From NCBI GenBank assembly GCA_015501605.1, contig JADNRZ010000030.1:372001-436000 (forward strand): 64,000 nucleotides of DNA, written 5' to 3'. Under the pieces are notes generated by a model that made no database searches, was not told the DNA's origin, and saw only the letters and a list, made by a program, of their open reading frames with translations. The translations under genes and the position numbers were made by a program. Origin of the DNA: Panaeolus papilionaceus. Lineage: Eukaryota; Basidiomycota; Agaricomycetes; Agaricales. Of the stretch, positions 44,444 through 55,718 are shown one piece after another (position 1 is the first letter of the stretch; every line of letters starts with the position of its first letter).

Positions 44444-45757
44444 ATGGATCCCCATACTTCACCACCTCCAGCTGCTTCTGTCTCTCTGTCTCAGTTGCCT
44501 TCCCTGGAAGACCAGGTATCCTCCATGCTTGCTCAGCAGGAATCCCAACAGGTAGCTATCTCCCACTTGAGGTCTTCTGTTCTTTCCTTGCTTCATTATT
44601 TTTCTTCTACTTTCAACCCCTCTCCTCTTTCTCTTTCTTCTTCCCCTTCTTCTTCTCCCTCCCTTGTTTCTTCTACTTTTCCCCCACTCCCTTCCCACTC
44701 TGTTGGACAGCTGACAGATGGGATACTACACTCTTTAAACCATGGAACTGTAGACAGAAACTTTTCTCCCCCTTCTTCTTTTCCTTTACCTAGTGTAAAC
44801 ATGGAACAATCTTCTTCTTCTCCTCACCCTCTTCCTTCTTCTTCTCATTTTATTAGTGTACCTATGGAACATTCTTCTTCTTCTTCTCTTTCTTCTAGTA
44901 GTAGTCTTCCTCTTCCCCCCACCTCTATTCGGTCATCCAATAGAGTGGATCCTCCCCTCCCCACTGTCTCTTCTGGTTGCCCCAGTGGAATAGTGTCTTC
45001 CCCTCTCCTCACTGCCTCTTCTGGTTATCCTAGTGGAGTAGTGCATCCCTCTGCCCCTTCTTCTCATCGTCTTGGGACTCCTTTGATGATTGCAGAAAAG
45101 GTTAGGCCAGCTCCTCCTCCCCGGTACGATGGTGATCGTCTCAAGGGCAAAGCCTTCTACAACTCTCTCATGGGTTACTTCAGACTTCGTCCAGATCTTT
45201 TTCCTGACGAGTCCACCATGATTAGTTGGGCCCTCACGTTCATGTCTGCTGGTCGAGCTGCTCTATGGTCCTGCAGGATCTTTGAGCTCATTGAGGAAGG
45301 TTCCTCCCCTTACGCAACTTGGGATCACTTTGCTGAAGACTTTCGCAAAGAGTTCTTCCCCTTGCGTGAGCAGGAAACTGCTGCCCTCATCTTGGAAGGT
45401 ACCTCCTACTTCCAAGGGGATCGTTCTGTTGACGATTATGTCGACTCCTTCCGTGACCTTGTTGTTGAAGCTGGCTACTCTGACCCCTCCTACATCGTGG
45501 TCAAGTTCCGTCGTGGCCTCCACCCTCCATCACTGATCATCTCAGTAAGCGGGTAGCTTCACATCCAGCTCATAACGATCCCTCTGGCTGGTATGAATTG
45601 GCCCGCCTTGTTGCTCTCAACTTGGCTGCTAATGACACCTTCCATCCGCAGCCTCCTCCTCCTGTGCCTAGCCCACTCTCTTCTCTTCCTCCCTCCTTCT
45701 CACATTTCCTTGACCCCTCCCCCGGTCCTTTGTCTATCCGCACCACTCATGCCCCTT
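44444..45757 (+). pseudogene. gag part of gypsy copy 2, frameshifted
   Basis: The ATG at 44,444 opens the same gag leader as copy 1. Relative to copy 1 one base is missing in a C run near 45,527 (CACCCTCC against CACCCCTCC) and another near 45,752 (ATGCCCCTT against ATGCTCCCTT). The first ends the frame at 45,556, and the pol frame resumes after the second. The element would make a truncated Gag and no polyprotein unless the deletions are sequencing errors in homopolymers, which the identical LTRs make worth considering. Confidence 0.8.
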
Positions 45758-45767
45758 ACGAAAGCCT

Positions 45768-48700
45768 GTGACAAGTGAAGTCTCTGTGCAAACGCCCGCA
45801 CAAACTCCACCCTGTCCCAAAGTCATCCTCAACTCTCGTAATCGGTATGCTCCTCTGGTTGATGAGACTCCATCTCTCCCAGATGAAGACAAGGTTCCCT
45901 CCTCTCCATCCTCCCTCCATGATCCTTCTGCTCCGCCCCGCCTACCTCGTCGCTCCAAATGGGAATGTCGTCGCCTTCCATCCTCGTGCACCATCTCTTC
46001 TCTTGCACCTGGACCTAGCTCCCTTCACCTGAAGGTTGAGATAGAGACCACCGACTCCCATGAAGCTCGATCTGTTAAGGCCTTGCTTGACACTGGCGCT
46101 ACTGGTCTGTTCATTGATCGAGAGTACGTCAAGTCCAACCGAATTGCCACCAGGAAGCTCAGCCGCCCCATCCCTGTTCGTAACGTGGATGGAACGCTCA
46201 ACGAGTCTGGTTCAATTACTGAGGTGGTTGACTTGATCCTCCGGTACAACGGCCACACAGAACGCGCGCTCTTCTGTGTCACAGGCTTAGGGAAGCAGAA
46301 GCTGATCATTGGATACACTTGGTTCAGGGATCACAATCCTGAAGTCAATTGGGAAACTGGAGAAGTCAAGATGTCTCGTTGCAAGCCCAGCAGTCGATGC
46401 TTTGGTTGCAAGAAGGAACTCAATGAGGAAAAGAAGGCTGCTCGTAAGGAAGAAGCCAAGGTGAATGCCTGCCGCTCTGGTCCTGCCCCCTCTCTCACCC
46501 CTGAAGAGTCTTCCCCTGAAGATTCTGATGATCTCGAGTCCTCTGATCTGCCATTTGATCTTGAGGAAGGTGATCGTGTCTGGGTTTCTGGCTTACTCCC
46601 TGAGGAAGCTGAAGAGCATATCAACGCTACTTCAACCATCAGTCAACGCCTGGCTGAAGGTTTCTTGCGTAACTCTGCTCCTCAACCAGAACAGACCACT
46701 CTCCCTTCCTCACCTCATGGTCCAGTCCCTGACTATCAGAGTCTCTTCCATCGTGTCTTCTCTGAAGCTGAGTTTCTTAAGCTTCCTGAAAGAAGACCTT
46801 GGGATCATGCGATTGAGCTCATTCCTGGAGCCCAACCCAAGGGATGCAAGGTTTACCCATTAAACCCTGCAGAACGTGAAGAGGCTGAGCGCTTCCTTGC
46901 TGAGAACGAGGCTCAGGGAAAGATTCGCCGCTCCAAGTCCCCCATGGCATCACCAGTCTTCTTTGTGAAGAAAAAGGATGGCTCCCTTCGTCTGGTCCAG
47001 GACTATCGCATGCTCAACGATATGACTGTGAAGAACAAGTACCCTCTCCCTCTCATCTCTGACCTTATCAACCAACTTCGTGGTGCACGCTACTTCACCA
47101 AGCTTGACATTCGTTGGGGTTTCAACAATGTCCGCATCAAAGAAGGAGATGAGTGGAAGGCTGCTTTTCGCACTCACAGAGGTCTCTTCGAACCTCTTGT
47201 CATGTTCTTTGGTCTCACCAACAGTCCTGCCACCTTCCAAACCATGATGAACGAGATCTTCCAAGACATGATCTCTGAAGGTGTGGTTGTGGTATACCTG
47301 GATGACATCCTGATCTTCACCAAGGATATTCCTGAGCATCGAGAGGTCACTCATAGGGTCCTGAAGCGTCTAGAGGAACATGGTCTCTGCCTCCGCCTGG
47401 AGAAATGCGAGTTTGAGAAGACACGCATTGAGTACCTTGGGCTTATTGTTGCCGAGAACCGAGTCGAGATGGATCCTGTCAAAGTTGCTGGAGTTGCTCA
47501 ATGGCCCACCCCCACCAATAGGAAAGAAGTCCAATCTTTCCTGGGTTTTGCCAACTTCTATCGACGGTTCATCAAGGACTTCTCTCATCATGCACGTCCC
47601 CTCTTTGATCTCACCAAGAGCTCCACTGAGTTTTCCTGGTCTCCTGCTGCCGCTACTGCCTTCCAGTCCATCAAGGATGCTGTCACCTCCTCCCCTGTCC
47701 TTGCCGCTCCCAATGACGATCTCCCTTTCCGGCTTGAAGCTGACTCTTCAGACTTCGCCACTGGTGCTGTACTCTCTCAGCAGTCTCCAGAAGATGGAAA
47801 GTGGCATCCAATCGCTTTCTTTTCCAAGTCACTCTCTCCTGTCGAAAGGAATTATGAGATTCATGACAAGGAAATGCTTGCAATCATTCGAGCCTTACAG
47901 GAATGGAGACACTTCCTTGAGGGTGCCCGCCACAAGTTTGAGATCTGGACTGACCACAAGAACTTGGAATACTTCATGTCGTCTCAGAACCTCAACCGCA
48001 GGCAAGCCCGCTGGTCTCTCACTCTGGCCCGCTTTGACTTTGTCATGCAGCACAAGGCAGGAGCTACTATGGGAAAAGCAGATGCCCTCTCACGTCGGTC
48101 TGACCATGGTTCTAGTGAACGTGACAACCAGAACATCACCCTCCTCACCCCAGGGATGTTTGCAGTTCGTGCACTAGAAGGTCTGGAATTTGTTGGACAG
48201 GAACGCTCTCTGGTTCGTGAGATCCGTCGACATTCCAAGGAGGCCTCTGATCTTGAGGACACTGTGGCCAAGGCAGTCAAGGCACTCAGAAAGACTGGAT
48301 CTCAGTCTCTTTGCTCCTCAGAGTGGGATGAAGCTGATGGTCTTATCTACTTCTGTGGAAAGCTCTATGTTCCACCAGGTGGTGATCTTCGTCGTCGCAT
48401 TGTGGCTCTCTGTCATGACTCCACTCTTGCTGGACACCCTGGACGTTGGAAGACCTTGGAGCTTGTGTCTAGGAACTACTGGTGGCCACGCATGTCTAAG
48501 TTCATTGGACTCTACACCAGCACCTGTGACATGTGTCTTAGGACCAAGACCATCAGGCAGCGACCCCTTGGAGAGCTTGAGCCCCTTGCCGTTCCTGACC
48601 GCCGTTGGGACCATATCAGTGTGGACTTCATTGTCGAGCTTCCTGAGTCCAATGGTTATGATGCCATTATGGTTGTTGTTGACTCCCTTTCCAAACGCGC

Positions 48701-49742
48701 CCACTTCACTGCTACCACTACCACTGTCTCTGCCCTAGGCACTGCCCGCATGTATCGTGACCATATCTGGAAACTCCATGGCCTCCCATCCAAGGTAGTC
48801 TCTGATCGCGGTCCACAGTTCATTGCAGAGTTCACTACTGAACTCTACAGGCTGCTTGGGATTGAGCCAGCTCGTAGCACTGCCTATCACCCTCAAACTG
48901 ATGGGCAGACTGAGCGTGTCAACCAGGAGTTGGAACAATACCTCAGGCTCTACATCTCTGAGCGACAGGATGACTGGTACGACATCCTTTCCATGGCCGA
49001 GTTTGCCTACAACAACCATGTCCACTCCTCCACCCAGCAGACTCCCTTCCTTCTAGACTCTGGTCAACACCCTCGCATGGGCTTTGAACCTCTTCCTCCA
49101 TCCCGGATGGAAACTGTGAATGAGTTCACTGATAGGATGAAGACTGCTCTTGAGGAAGCACGTGCTGCCTTAGCAGCTGCTAAGGAGGACATGGCTAGGT
49201 ACTACAACCGGCGTCGCACCAAGGCTCCTGAGATCAAGCCTGGAGATCGTGTCTACCTTGATGCCTCAGACATCCAAACCACTCGGCCATCCAAGAAGCT
49301 CTCCCACAAGCGAGTTGGTCCTTACCCAGTCATTTCTAGTGTTGGAAAGAATGCCTACCGTCTTCAGCTTCCTAAATCCCTCTCCCGCATCCATCCAGTC
49401 TTCCATGTTGTCAGACTCACTCCTGCTCCTTATGACCCCATCTCTGGTCGAAGAGCCAAGCTACCCCCACCTCCTGTGCTTGTTGACAATGTTGAAGAGT
49501 TTGTTGTGGAGAAGATTTTGAACAGCAAGTTCATCAGAGGCAAACTTCGATACCTGATCAAATGGGAAGGATACGATGCTGGTTGGAATTCTTGGGAACC
49601 AGCTGACGATGTCCATGCTCCTGACCTCATCAAAGACTTCTATGCAGAGAATCCTAAGGCTCCAAAGGTTATCAGGACCACCTATGCTCATATTCCTTAT
49701 AAACAGGCTGGACTTCATGCTTCGAGGGCAAAGCAATCCTAG
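45768..49742 (+). CDS. pol region of gypsy copy 2
   Basis: Open frame of 1,324 codons corresponding to residues about 442-1,765 of the copy 1 polyprotein, with only a few substitutions. It carries protease DTGA, reverse transcriptase YLDD, RNase H, integrase and chromodomain. It begins at a GTG that is not a real start; normally it would be read as part of Gag-Pol. It is cut off from the gag start by the upstream frameshifts. Confidence 0.9.
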   Translation: MTSEVSVQTPAQTPPCPKVILNSRNRYAPLVDETPSLPDEDKVPSSPSSLHDPSAPPRLPRRSKWECRRLPSSCTISSLAPGPSSLHLKVEIETTDSHEARSVKALLDTGATGLFIDREYVKSNRIATRKLSRPIPVRNVDGTLNESGSITEVVDLILRYNGHTERALFCVTGLGKQKLIIGYTWFRDHNPEVNWETGEVKMSRCKPSSRCFGCKKELNEEKKAARKEEAKVNACRSGPAPSLTPEESSPEDSDDLESSDLPFDLEEGDRVWVSGLLPEEAEEHINATSTISQRLAEGFLRNSAPQPEQTTLPSSPHGPVPDYQSLFHRVFSEAEFLKLPERRPWDHAIELIPGAQPKGCKVYPLNPAEREEAERFLAENEAQGKIRRSKSPMASPVFFVKKKDGSLRLVQDYRMLNDMTVKNKYPLPLISDLINQLRGARYFTKLDIRWGFNNVRIKEGDEWKAAFRTHRGLFEPLVMFFGLTNSPATFQTMMNEIFQDMISEGVVVVYLDDILIFTKDIPEHREVTHRVLKRLEEHGLCLRLEKCEFEKTRIEYLGLIVAENRVEMDPVKVAGVAQWPTPTNRKEVQSFLGFANFYRRFIKDFSHHARPLFDLTKSSTEFSWSPAAATAFQSIKDAVTSSPVLAAPNDDLPFRLEADSSDFATGAVLSQQSPEDGKWHPIAFFSKSLSPVERNYEIHDKEMLAIIRALQEWRHFLEGARHKFEIWTDHKNLEYFMSSQNLNRRQARWSLTLARFDFVMQHKAGATMGKADALSRRSDHGSSERDNQNITLLTPGMFAVRALEGLEFVGQERSLVREIRRHSKEASDLEDTVAKAVKALRKTGSQSLCSSEWDEADGLIYFCGKLYVPPGGDLRRRIVALCHDSTLAGHPGRWKTLELVSRNYWWPRMSKFIGLYTSTCDMCLRTKTIRQRPLGELEPLAVPDRRWDHISVDFIVELPESNGYDAIMVVVDSLSKRAHFTATTTTVSALGTARMYRDHIWKLHGLPSKVVSDRGPQFIAEFTTELYRLLGIEPARSTAYHPQTDGQTERVNQELEQYLRLYISERQDDWYDILSMAEFAYNNHVHSSTQQTPFLLDSGQHPRMGFEPLPPSRMETVNEFTDRMKTALEEARAALAAAKEDMARYYNRRRTKAPEIKPGDRVYLDASDIQTTRPSKKLSHKRVGPYPVISSVGKNAYRLQLPKSLSRIHPVFHVVRLTPAPYDPISGRRAKLPPPPVLVDNVEEFVVEKILNSKFIRGKLRYLIKWEGYDAGWNSWEPADDVHAPDLIKDFYAENPKAPKVIRTTYAHIPYKQAGLHASRAKQS

Positions 49743-49753
49743 AGGGGGGGTAA

Positions 49754-50159
49754 TGTCAGGGGATCTCCTGCTACCTCCTATTGTTTTCCTTATTATTGTC
49801 TCTCTGTCTCTCTTTCCCCCTATTTCCCTTTCTCTATTTCATTATCTGGACATACCATGGACTCATATATATTATATTACACTCTCCTTTAGTTGCCACT
49901 CATTCATCATTTAGTTGTTGCCACTGTTACATAGTCATTCCTTTGTGTTTCCCTTTGTTTGTTTCCAAAGGCATTGTTTGGCATCAAGGCTGATGCCAAT
50001 GCCAGCTCATCACTTAAATAGCTGTTTCACCTGGGTTTGATCCTTTACCTCTTTCTCTTTGGATCTCCCCCAGGTGAGCCTACTTCCTGTATTTATGTAG
50101 AGCTGATATATATCTTTGGATCTCCCCCAGGACTTGTGTGTGTCTGAGGTGCCCTTACA
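49754..50159 (+). repeat. 3' LTR of gypsy copy 2
   Basis: Identical by eye to 43,908-44,313. Confidence 0.95.
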
Positions 50160-50164
50160 GGTGA

Positions 50165-51025
50165 GTCCATCCATCTCTCCTGCTGCATCTGTGTAGCAAG
50201 AACCTTTAACCTCCCTTTTTGGGTGCAGGATATTTTGTAGATTGGTGAGTGCTTCCAGTGCTTCCAGCTTGTTGACAGGCAGATAATTCTTTCTATCTTC
50301 AGTGTCGTCTTTGCCAGTCAAGGTTGGTTCATCTTCAGACTCATCATTGACTCCAGGTGCAGCATTGCCTACTGCCAAATTGGGTTGAGGCCCATGTAGG
50401 ATTGCCTTCAGCTTCTCCATCACCTCTTCATGTTCTTTGTTGGTTGAAAAAGCATTCTGTGTGTCTTTTACTGCTTTCTTTTCAGCTGCCAGGTACATTT
50501 CTCAGTAAGCAGAGATTGGCATCTGATTGAAGAGCTCTTGGTGAAGTGTGCATCCCAGAGAGAGACAACAGCACAGGCATTTGCAGTCAAGGCTATTACC
50601 TGCATCAAATGGTAATCCTTGACAAGATTATTGACTGCAGTATCAATAGATTCCAACAACCCATCAGTTGGGCTCTCAAGCTGGAATCGTGCTGAATTGG
50701 GTGTTGCATATGCTGTTTCCGAGTCGCTATCCTCATCATCACTGATATCCAGGTCCTCTTCATTGGATAGATGGTACATTGCCTGAGTCTGGCTTGCTAT
50801 TGACACCATATCTGTATCATCTAGCCCAAGTCTGGTGGCAGCAGGTATCTCACTGGTGCTGGATGCAGGAAGGTGTGTAGCATGTGTAGAGCTTTTTGCC
50901 ATGCATGTGCTGTCAGTGTCTATATCCATTGACATTGCAAGAGTTGCTCTGAGGGTGTGTGTGGGTGCTTCCATGATTGACAGAACCTTCATAGCGAAAG
51001 AGTAAAGGATATTTGAAGCCAACAA
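50165..51025 (-). pseudogene. Tc1/mariner transposase, N-terminal part
   Basis: The minus-strand frame at 50,165-50,498 reads EKKAVKDTQNAFSTNKEHEEVMEKLKAILHG ... GEMDGLT. It continues exactly, across gypsy copy 2 and one copy of GGTGA, into QNCLEGMKMLLWTYID at 43,900. Upstream (50,468-51,025) another frame gives an acidic segment (EEDLDISDDEDSDSETAYATPNS) that may belong to the same gene through a frameshift or intron. A further in-frame TGA at 50,502-50,504 may be another CGA to TGA change. Confidence 0.6.
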
Positions 51026-52153
51026 TGCTTCCTGAGACTGAAATGAGATGTGAGACTAAGAGATCCAAAATGTGGGCATAAAGTAAGCTATTTTGATTTT
51101 TACGAAGCCTGGTGTATTAAGTACAACTGAAATAAATTAAATACCGACTATGGGGGGTTTGAAACAATGCCTGAAAGTGCCCAGGCACATAAGAAAAGGG
51201 TTTGAAACAAAAGAATATCTTAAAAGGAGTTGTAAGAGAGGGGGTGGAATGAGGAGAGGGGCAGTTGGATGGTAAATGGGGTCCAAAATATGAATTAAAT
51301 GATGGAAATGAATAAGAATTAAAAGTCTGTATGAAAGGTGAAGTGCAGAGTGACAGGATGCAGTGTCAGTATATCCCAATTCGTGTTGTGGCAGCTGATA
51401 GGGATGATATGAGTGACAGTCTTAGCGATGTAAGTGTGCACGGACAGTGAAAGGGGGCATGGTAACCAAAACAAGTAAGCATTGATGCGTGGAATGCGTG
51501 CATGATGGTAATTCCGAAAATATGTGTGATTGCAGGTGCAGGTGAGCATGCTGCTCATCAACATGTCATTTCCAGATTCCAGCTGGGAGGATAAACCAAT
51601 GTTGGAAAAATGTCCATCCAGTGGGGTGTTTCCAGTTGTCATCTCACTCTGTATGTGTAAGGAATGGTGTTTTGTCGTCTGAAATAAACATTTTGTGTTC
51701 TGGAATAGCCATTTGTGAATTTAATTGAGCTCATCTTTGCTGTGGCTGACTTTATTACTTTATCTTTGAGTGCCTTCAGTGCAGCCTTGACATGCTTAAG
51801 TCCTGAATTGGCCCTACATGCCTGCTGGCATTTGGATAGCACCATCCTTATACAGTAGTGATGAGGTATTAACAGGAGCAAGAGGCGACTGCAATATTGG
51901 ATTACATCATTTTGCCCCTATGTTTGAACTTGGATTCTTACAGCTGATGTTTAGCTTGTTCACAGCCAAAAACAAGAAAAAAAATTACACAGGCTGATGT
52001 GAAATTGTATAATCTATTACTCTGTGTAAAAACAACTTTTTTTCCTTCAAGAGTTGGAAGCTAAACATCCAAAGAACCTCATTTTTTTGCCCTAAGTCAC
52101 TCTTTGTTACTTTTCAATCACGTGAGTTAGTTGTTCTTGCATGAGCCCTATCT
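51026..52153. other. 5' region of the Tc1/mariner element
   Basis: No firm exon. A short minus-strand stretch (51,700-51,840) reads KCQQACRANSGLKHVKAALKALKDKVIKSATAKM and might be the true N-terminus. The rest is A/T-rich and non-coding, up to the inverted tip. Confidence 0.4.
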
Positions 52154-52576
52154 TACAAGTGTACTCACAGTGATCAAAAGTGTTCACAGTTAGGTTCTGA
52201 GGCCTTTAAGGCTTCAGGTTTTGTCCCCTGCTGAAATTGCGCCAAGAAATACCGCAAATGTTTGCCATGTGATTTTCATTGTCCCATGTTCTTCCTGTGT
52301 CATGTGCACGTGCCCTTACTTAGCTTTGTCTGGACTCTGGTTCTTTGTCTGAGTATACAGGGCAGGAAGGATATCCACTGCCGCAGAGATGAGAGCAGAA
52401 AGGTGCCAGGATGCAGACAGTAAGGCCTCGGTGAGTTGACATATAGAACATGTACAGTGTAAGAACTGAGTTGAGCTGGTGGAATCCATAGATATCCAAT
52501 GGATTAAATAGATGACATTAGTAGGTATTGTATAGGATTAATAGCAGTAAGTAAGGGCATTAGTATGGGTAGGTAA

Positions 52577-53090
52577 GAGGGCGGGTGCAGGGGGTAGGGG
52601 GGGGGTATGGGTGGGGGGCGGATGCAGGGGATGGGGTAGGGCGATGGGTAGGGGGTAGGGGGAGTGGGTAGGGGGTGGGCGTAGGGGATGGGGTAGGAGG
52701 AGGGGTAGGGGGCGGGTGCAAGGGGGTTAGGGTAGGGCGTAGGAGCGGATGCAGGGGCTGGGGTAGGGGGATGGGTATGGGGCGGATGCAGGTGTTCAGG
52801 TAGGGGGATGGGCAGGGGAGGGGGTGGGGGGCGGATGTAGGGATGGAGCAGGTGCAGGGATGGGGTAGAGGGTAGGGGCGGATGCAGGGGCTGGGGTAGG
52901 GGGATGGGTATGGGGCGGATGCAGGTGTTCAGGTAGGGGATGGGTAGGGGATGGGATGGGGCGGGTAGGGGGCGGGTGCAGGGGATGGAGGATGGGTAGG
53001 GGGATGGGTAGGGGTAGGGGGCAGGTGCAACAGCGGGTGCAGGGGATGGGGCAGGTAGGGGGCGGGTGCAAGGGGGATGGGGACATAGGA
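52577..53090. repeat. G-rich minisatellite-like block
   Basis: About 510 bp of imperfect units such as GGGTAGGGGGCGGGTGCAG and GGGATGGGTAGGGG in irregular order, almost free of C runs on the + strand. It could form G-quadruplexes. The proline/histidine ORF read on the other strand is an artefact of the composition. The flanks (52,156-52,576 and 53,091-53,592) show no gene. Confidence 0.85.
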
Positions 53091-53237
53091 TGGTATGCGG
53101 GTGCAGATGAATGGAACAGGAAACAGAGGTAGGGGGTTGGGATTAGTAAGTCATGGTTGTAGACAGAGCAGATACTACGAAGTGGATGGTATCCAGGGAT
53201 ATGGAGCGGGCGCAGGGGCAGGGGATATGTAGCAGAT

Positions 53238-53303
53238 GCAGCTTAGATAGGAATCGTGTGCAGCTTAGATAGGAATCGTGTGCAGCTTAGATAGGAATCG
53301 TGT
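53238..53303. repeat. 22-bp tandem repeat, three units
   Basis: GCAGCTTAGATAGGAATCGT plus GT, repeated exactly three times at 53,238, 53,260 and 53,282. Confidence 0.9.
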
Positions 53304-53592
53304 GCAGGTGCAGCCGATACAGCAACGAGTTAGGGGCGATAGAGGTGCGGGCCATATGATAGGGTTTTGTGTCTTCTGTTGGCGTACATCAGAATAGAGT
53401 TTGACACGGCTGCTGAATGAAACCAGGTTCAAGTAAGATGTGAGTGCCAAGTATGCAACATGTGTGGAAGCGGCCGTATAGTGGGCCCCATATACGCTTT
53501 TTGGAAGGTCCCATCAATAGCATCATTTCCACACAATGGGTCCCTGACATTGCCAAAAAGGACAAGATCTAGCTTTGATCGATACACTCACC

Positions 53593-55718
53593 ATGACTTC
53601 CACTCCCCTCCCCGAGACCTTTCCCTTCGCTGAACAAGCGCCCCTCACAGATGAGATGGCCTTCTCTACAGAGTCTCCATACTACACCATGTTCTCGCAC
53701 AGGAAGAACTGGAACATTCTGGAGCCGTTTCGCAGCAATGGGACGTTCGAACTGGACTTCAAAATTCAAAACATTGTGCTGTATGGTGGATTTCGATTGA
53801 CAGAGATATGCAGGAGTGGGATGAGATATGCTGATGTTGTTGAAGAGGACGAGAGCATTCGAAGAATGACCTGGATACAGATAGGTCTCCGGCACGAACT
53901 GGTGCGTCTGCAATGTTGTTATCTTCTAATCAGCTTATCTGATGGCTTGTTTGCAAGCGATATTTCTTGTCATTCGTCAGAATTGCGGCCGCGTCGGGCT
54001 GGGTCTCCACACTGGATATTCCACCCATCATAACCTACCTTAGTTCTATTTTTGGGATTGCAACTACGGAGGACTTACCAGTTGTCATTGACGATCACAT
54101 TTTTCAAAATGCATTGTTTACGTCATGGGAGGCATTGTTGGGTGCATGGGTTTCCCCTTGGTGGAAGGACACGGACTTCAACATGGCAGATCCAGCAGAC
54201 CCACGCAACAAGACTCAGTTGATCGGCGACAGCACCATCATGGAGGCATTGCGCAGTTTCTGGAATACCTACCAGGCGATCAAAATCGCGGAGCATGCAG
54301 CCTTAACAGAGGGTGCAGGGCCTCATACCAGCCACCGATCACATTGGACGCGAAAACCCAATACAAGCTTCGACACTTGTCATGAAACCAGTTGGGACAA
54401 CTGGAATGACATGTATCTAGGTGTCCAAGGAAGACAATGGGCACTGCCTATCCCTGATGAGGATCCATATCCCGGAATCGATATCATGGGCTACCATGAT
54501 AACTACAGCCTCTTCGAAGAAGGTTACCAAAGGTACAACAACCAGAACCCGGCGGACACAATACACCACGCCTGTAAAGATTTGGCCGCTGAGGGTCTTG
54601 CAATTGAGAAGGAGAACTGGCATGGTTCCCACATCCGATACCCCAGGCAAAGAGAGCCATTGCGACCAGACAAGGAACATATGGCCACTCCAGGTAGACC
54701 AAGGATCCCTGATACCCCGCTCTTCGTTGCAGGCGCAAAATGCGCAAGTGAGAGAGAACCATGCACGGCTCCGGCTCCATACATCGTGACCACTTCCATG
54801 CAACTCCTCAAATGTCCTCTGCAAGCGCGACATCATGGCAGGTACCCTCCGACTCTGACGATGACCCGGCTCCGCTATCTGTACAGTCGAGCCCGCACAA
54901 AAGATTCGGGAAAGGCAAATCTGCCTCGCACTGACTGAAGCTCCCTGCTGACTCGGCTGGTGATGAATCCCCAAGGGCATCTGGTCCCAGCAAACGACGA
55001 AGCAACAGGGCTCCATCAGCTTCATTGGAGGTTGAGATTATTGAACACCAACCTGCCCCTGTTGTCAACAAAGCGGCCACAGCTCGAGCACCAGCAGCTC
55101 CTATCAAAGAGGTTCCGCGTCCCAGTCAACAGTGTCAGCCACCTACTGGAGGAGAGCAGCCATCAGTCGCACCATCGGCTTCAGCACCGCGTGTGCCACC
55201 AGCTGCTTCTCAACCAGCTGCCACAGATCGACCGGCTCCAAACACACCATGTGATCAAGAACTGGCTGCTCCCCAACGGGCTGCAGAGACAAGTGTAGCA
55301 CAGACAGACCCTGCTCCCCAAAATGCTGCATCTGACAGTACCCGAATGGAAACTGACGGTAAGTGGGACCCCTCATCGAACATTATATGACTTTCTGAAC
55401 AAACCACCAGAGCCGATTTGGGAACAGGTGGTCGATTATGGGGCCACACACCTGCAGGCAACCAAGGCTGCAATCCAAGATGTTCCAATGGCCAACATCG
55501 ATGAGGATGACAATGATGATGATGGTGAGGAATCAGAGGATAGCTTCGCAGCTGCACTGGCTGCAAGCGCACAGGGTGTTGCCGAACCTATCCTAGTTTC
55601 ATCAGATGAGGACGAGAATGACGACGACGAGGAAGAGAACAACGATGATGATAATGGTTTTGAGAGCGCCTTTGTGAAGGCTGCTGGTCCTGCGTCCTCG
55701 CATGTGGCCAGTAAGTAA
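53593..55718 (+). CDS. Unidentified protein with acidic C-terminus, 3' part possibly damaged
   Basis: Exon 1 (53593-53901) joins in phase to an exon from 53,958 (RYFLSFVRIAAASGWVSTLDIPPIITYL). The frame runs open to 54,938. From about 54,790 a second frame looks more protein-like (VPSDSDDDPAPLSVQSSPHKRFGKGKSASH). It meets a TGA at 54,933-54,935 and then continues LKLPADSAGDESPRASGPSKRR. An intron near 55,361-55,411 leads to EPIWEQVVDYGATHLQATKAAIQDVP and a very acidic tail, with a stop at 55,718. I do not recognise the family. It is convergent with the second KDZ transposase, so it could be cargo of that element. Either an unseen intron or a frameshift plus a CGA to TGA change explains the break. 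Confidence 0.5.

Larger units (their letters stand above)
43908..50159 (+). mobile_element. Ty3/gypsy chromovirus, copy 2 (gag frameshifted)
   Basis: Identical-looking 406-bp LTRs (43908-44313 and 49754-50159) and a 5-bp target duplication GGTGA at 43,903-43,907 and 50,160-50,164. It lies inside the Tc1/mariner transposase gene. The coding region is nearly the same as copy 1, but the U3 part of the LTR differs in many places while the R/U5 part is the same. A polypurine tract (AGAGGGGGGGTAA) precedes the 3' LTR. Confidence 0.95.
41852..52153 (-). mobile_element. Tc1/mariner-type element, split by gypsy copy 2
   Basis: The ends carry matching inverted tips: AGATAGGGCTCATGCAA at 41,852 and its complement ending at 52,153, followed on both sides by a partly matching ACAACTA. 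Both ends are flanked by TA, the Tc1/mariner target duplication (41,850-41,851 and 52,154-52,155). Inside is a DDE_3-type transposase gene on the minus strand. Without the gypsy the element is about 4.0 kb, large for the superfamily but known in basidiomycetes. Confidence 0.75.

Noticed and set aside
47380..48177. 265-codon ORF in another frame of the pol region (also 8,539-9,336 in copy 1)
   Set aside because: Shadow of the long gypsy polyprotein in an alternative frame; conserved between copies only because pol is.
51319..51642. 107-codon minus-strand ORF in the Tc1/mariner 5' region
   Set aside because: Not continuous with the transposase and no similarity to known DNA-binding parts; kept only as unassigned sequence.
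52796..53086. Pro/His-rich ORF on the minus strand
   Set aside because: Composition artefact of the G-rich minisatellite.
53238..53303. Short regular repeats as a possible CRISPR array
   Set aside because: Units are directly adjacent with no spacers, and the host is a eukaryote; the same applies to the 47-bp repeat at 14,979.
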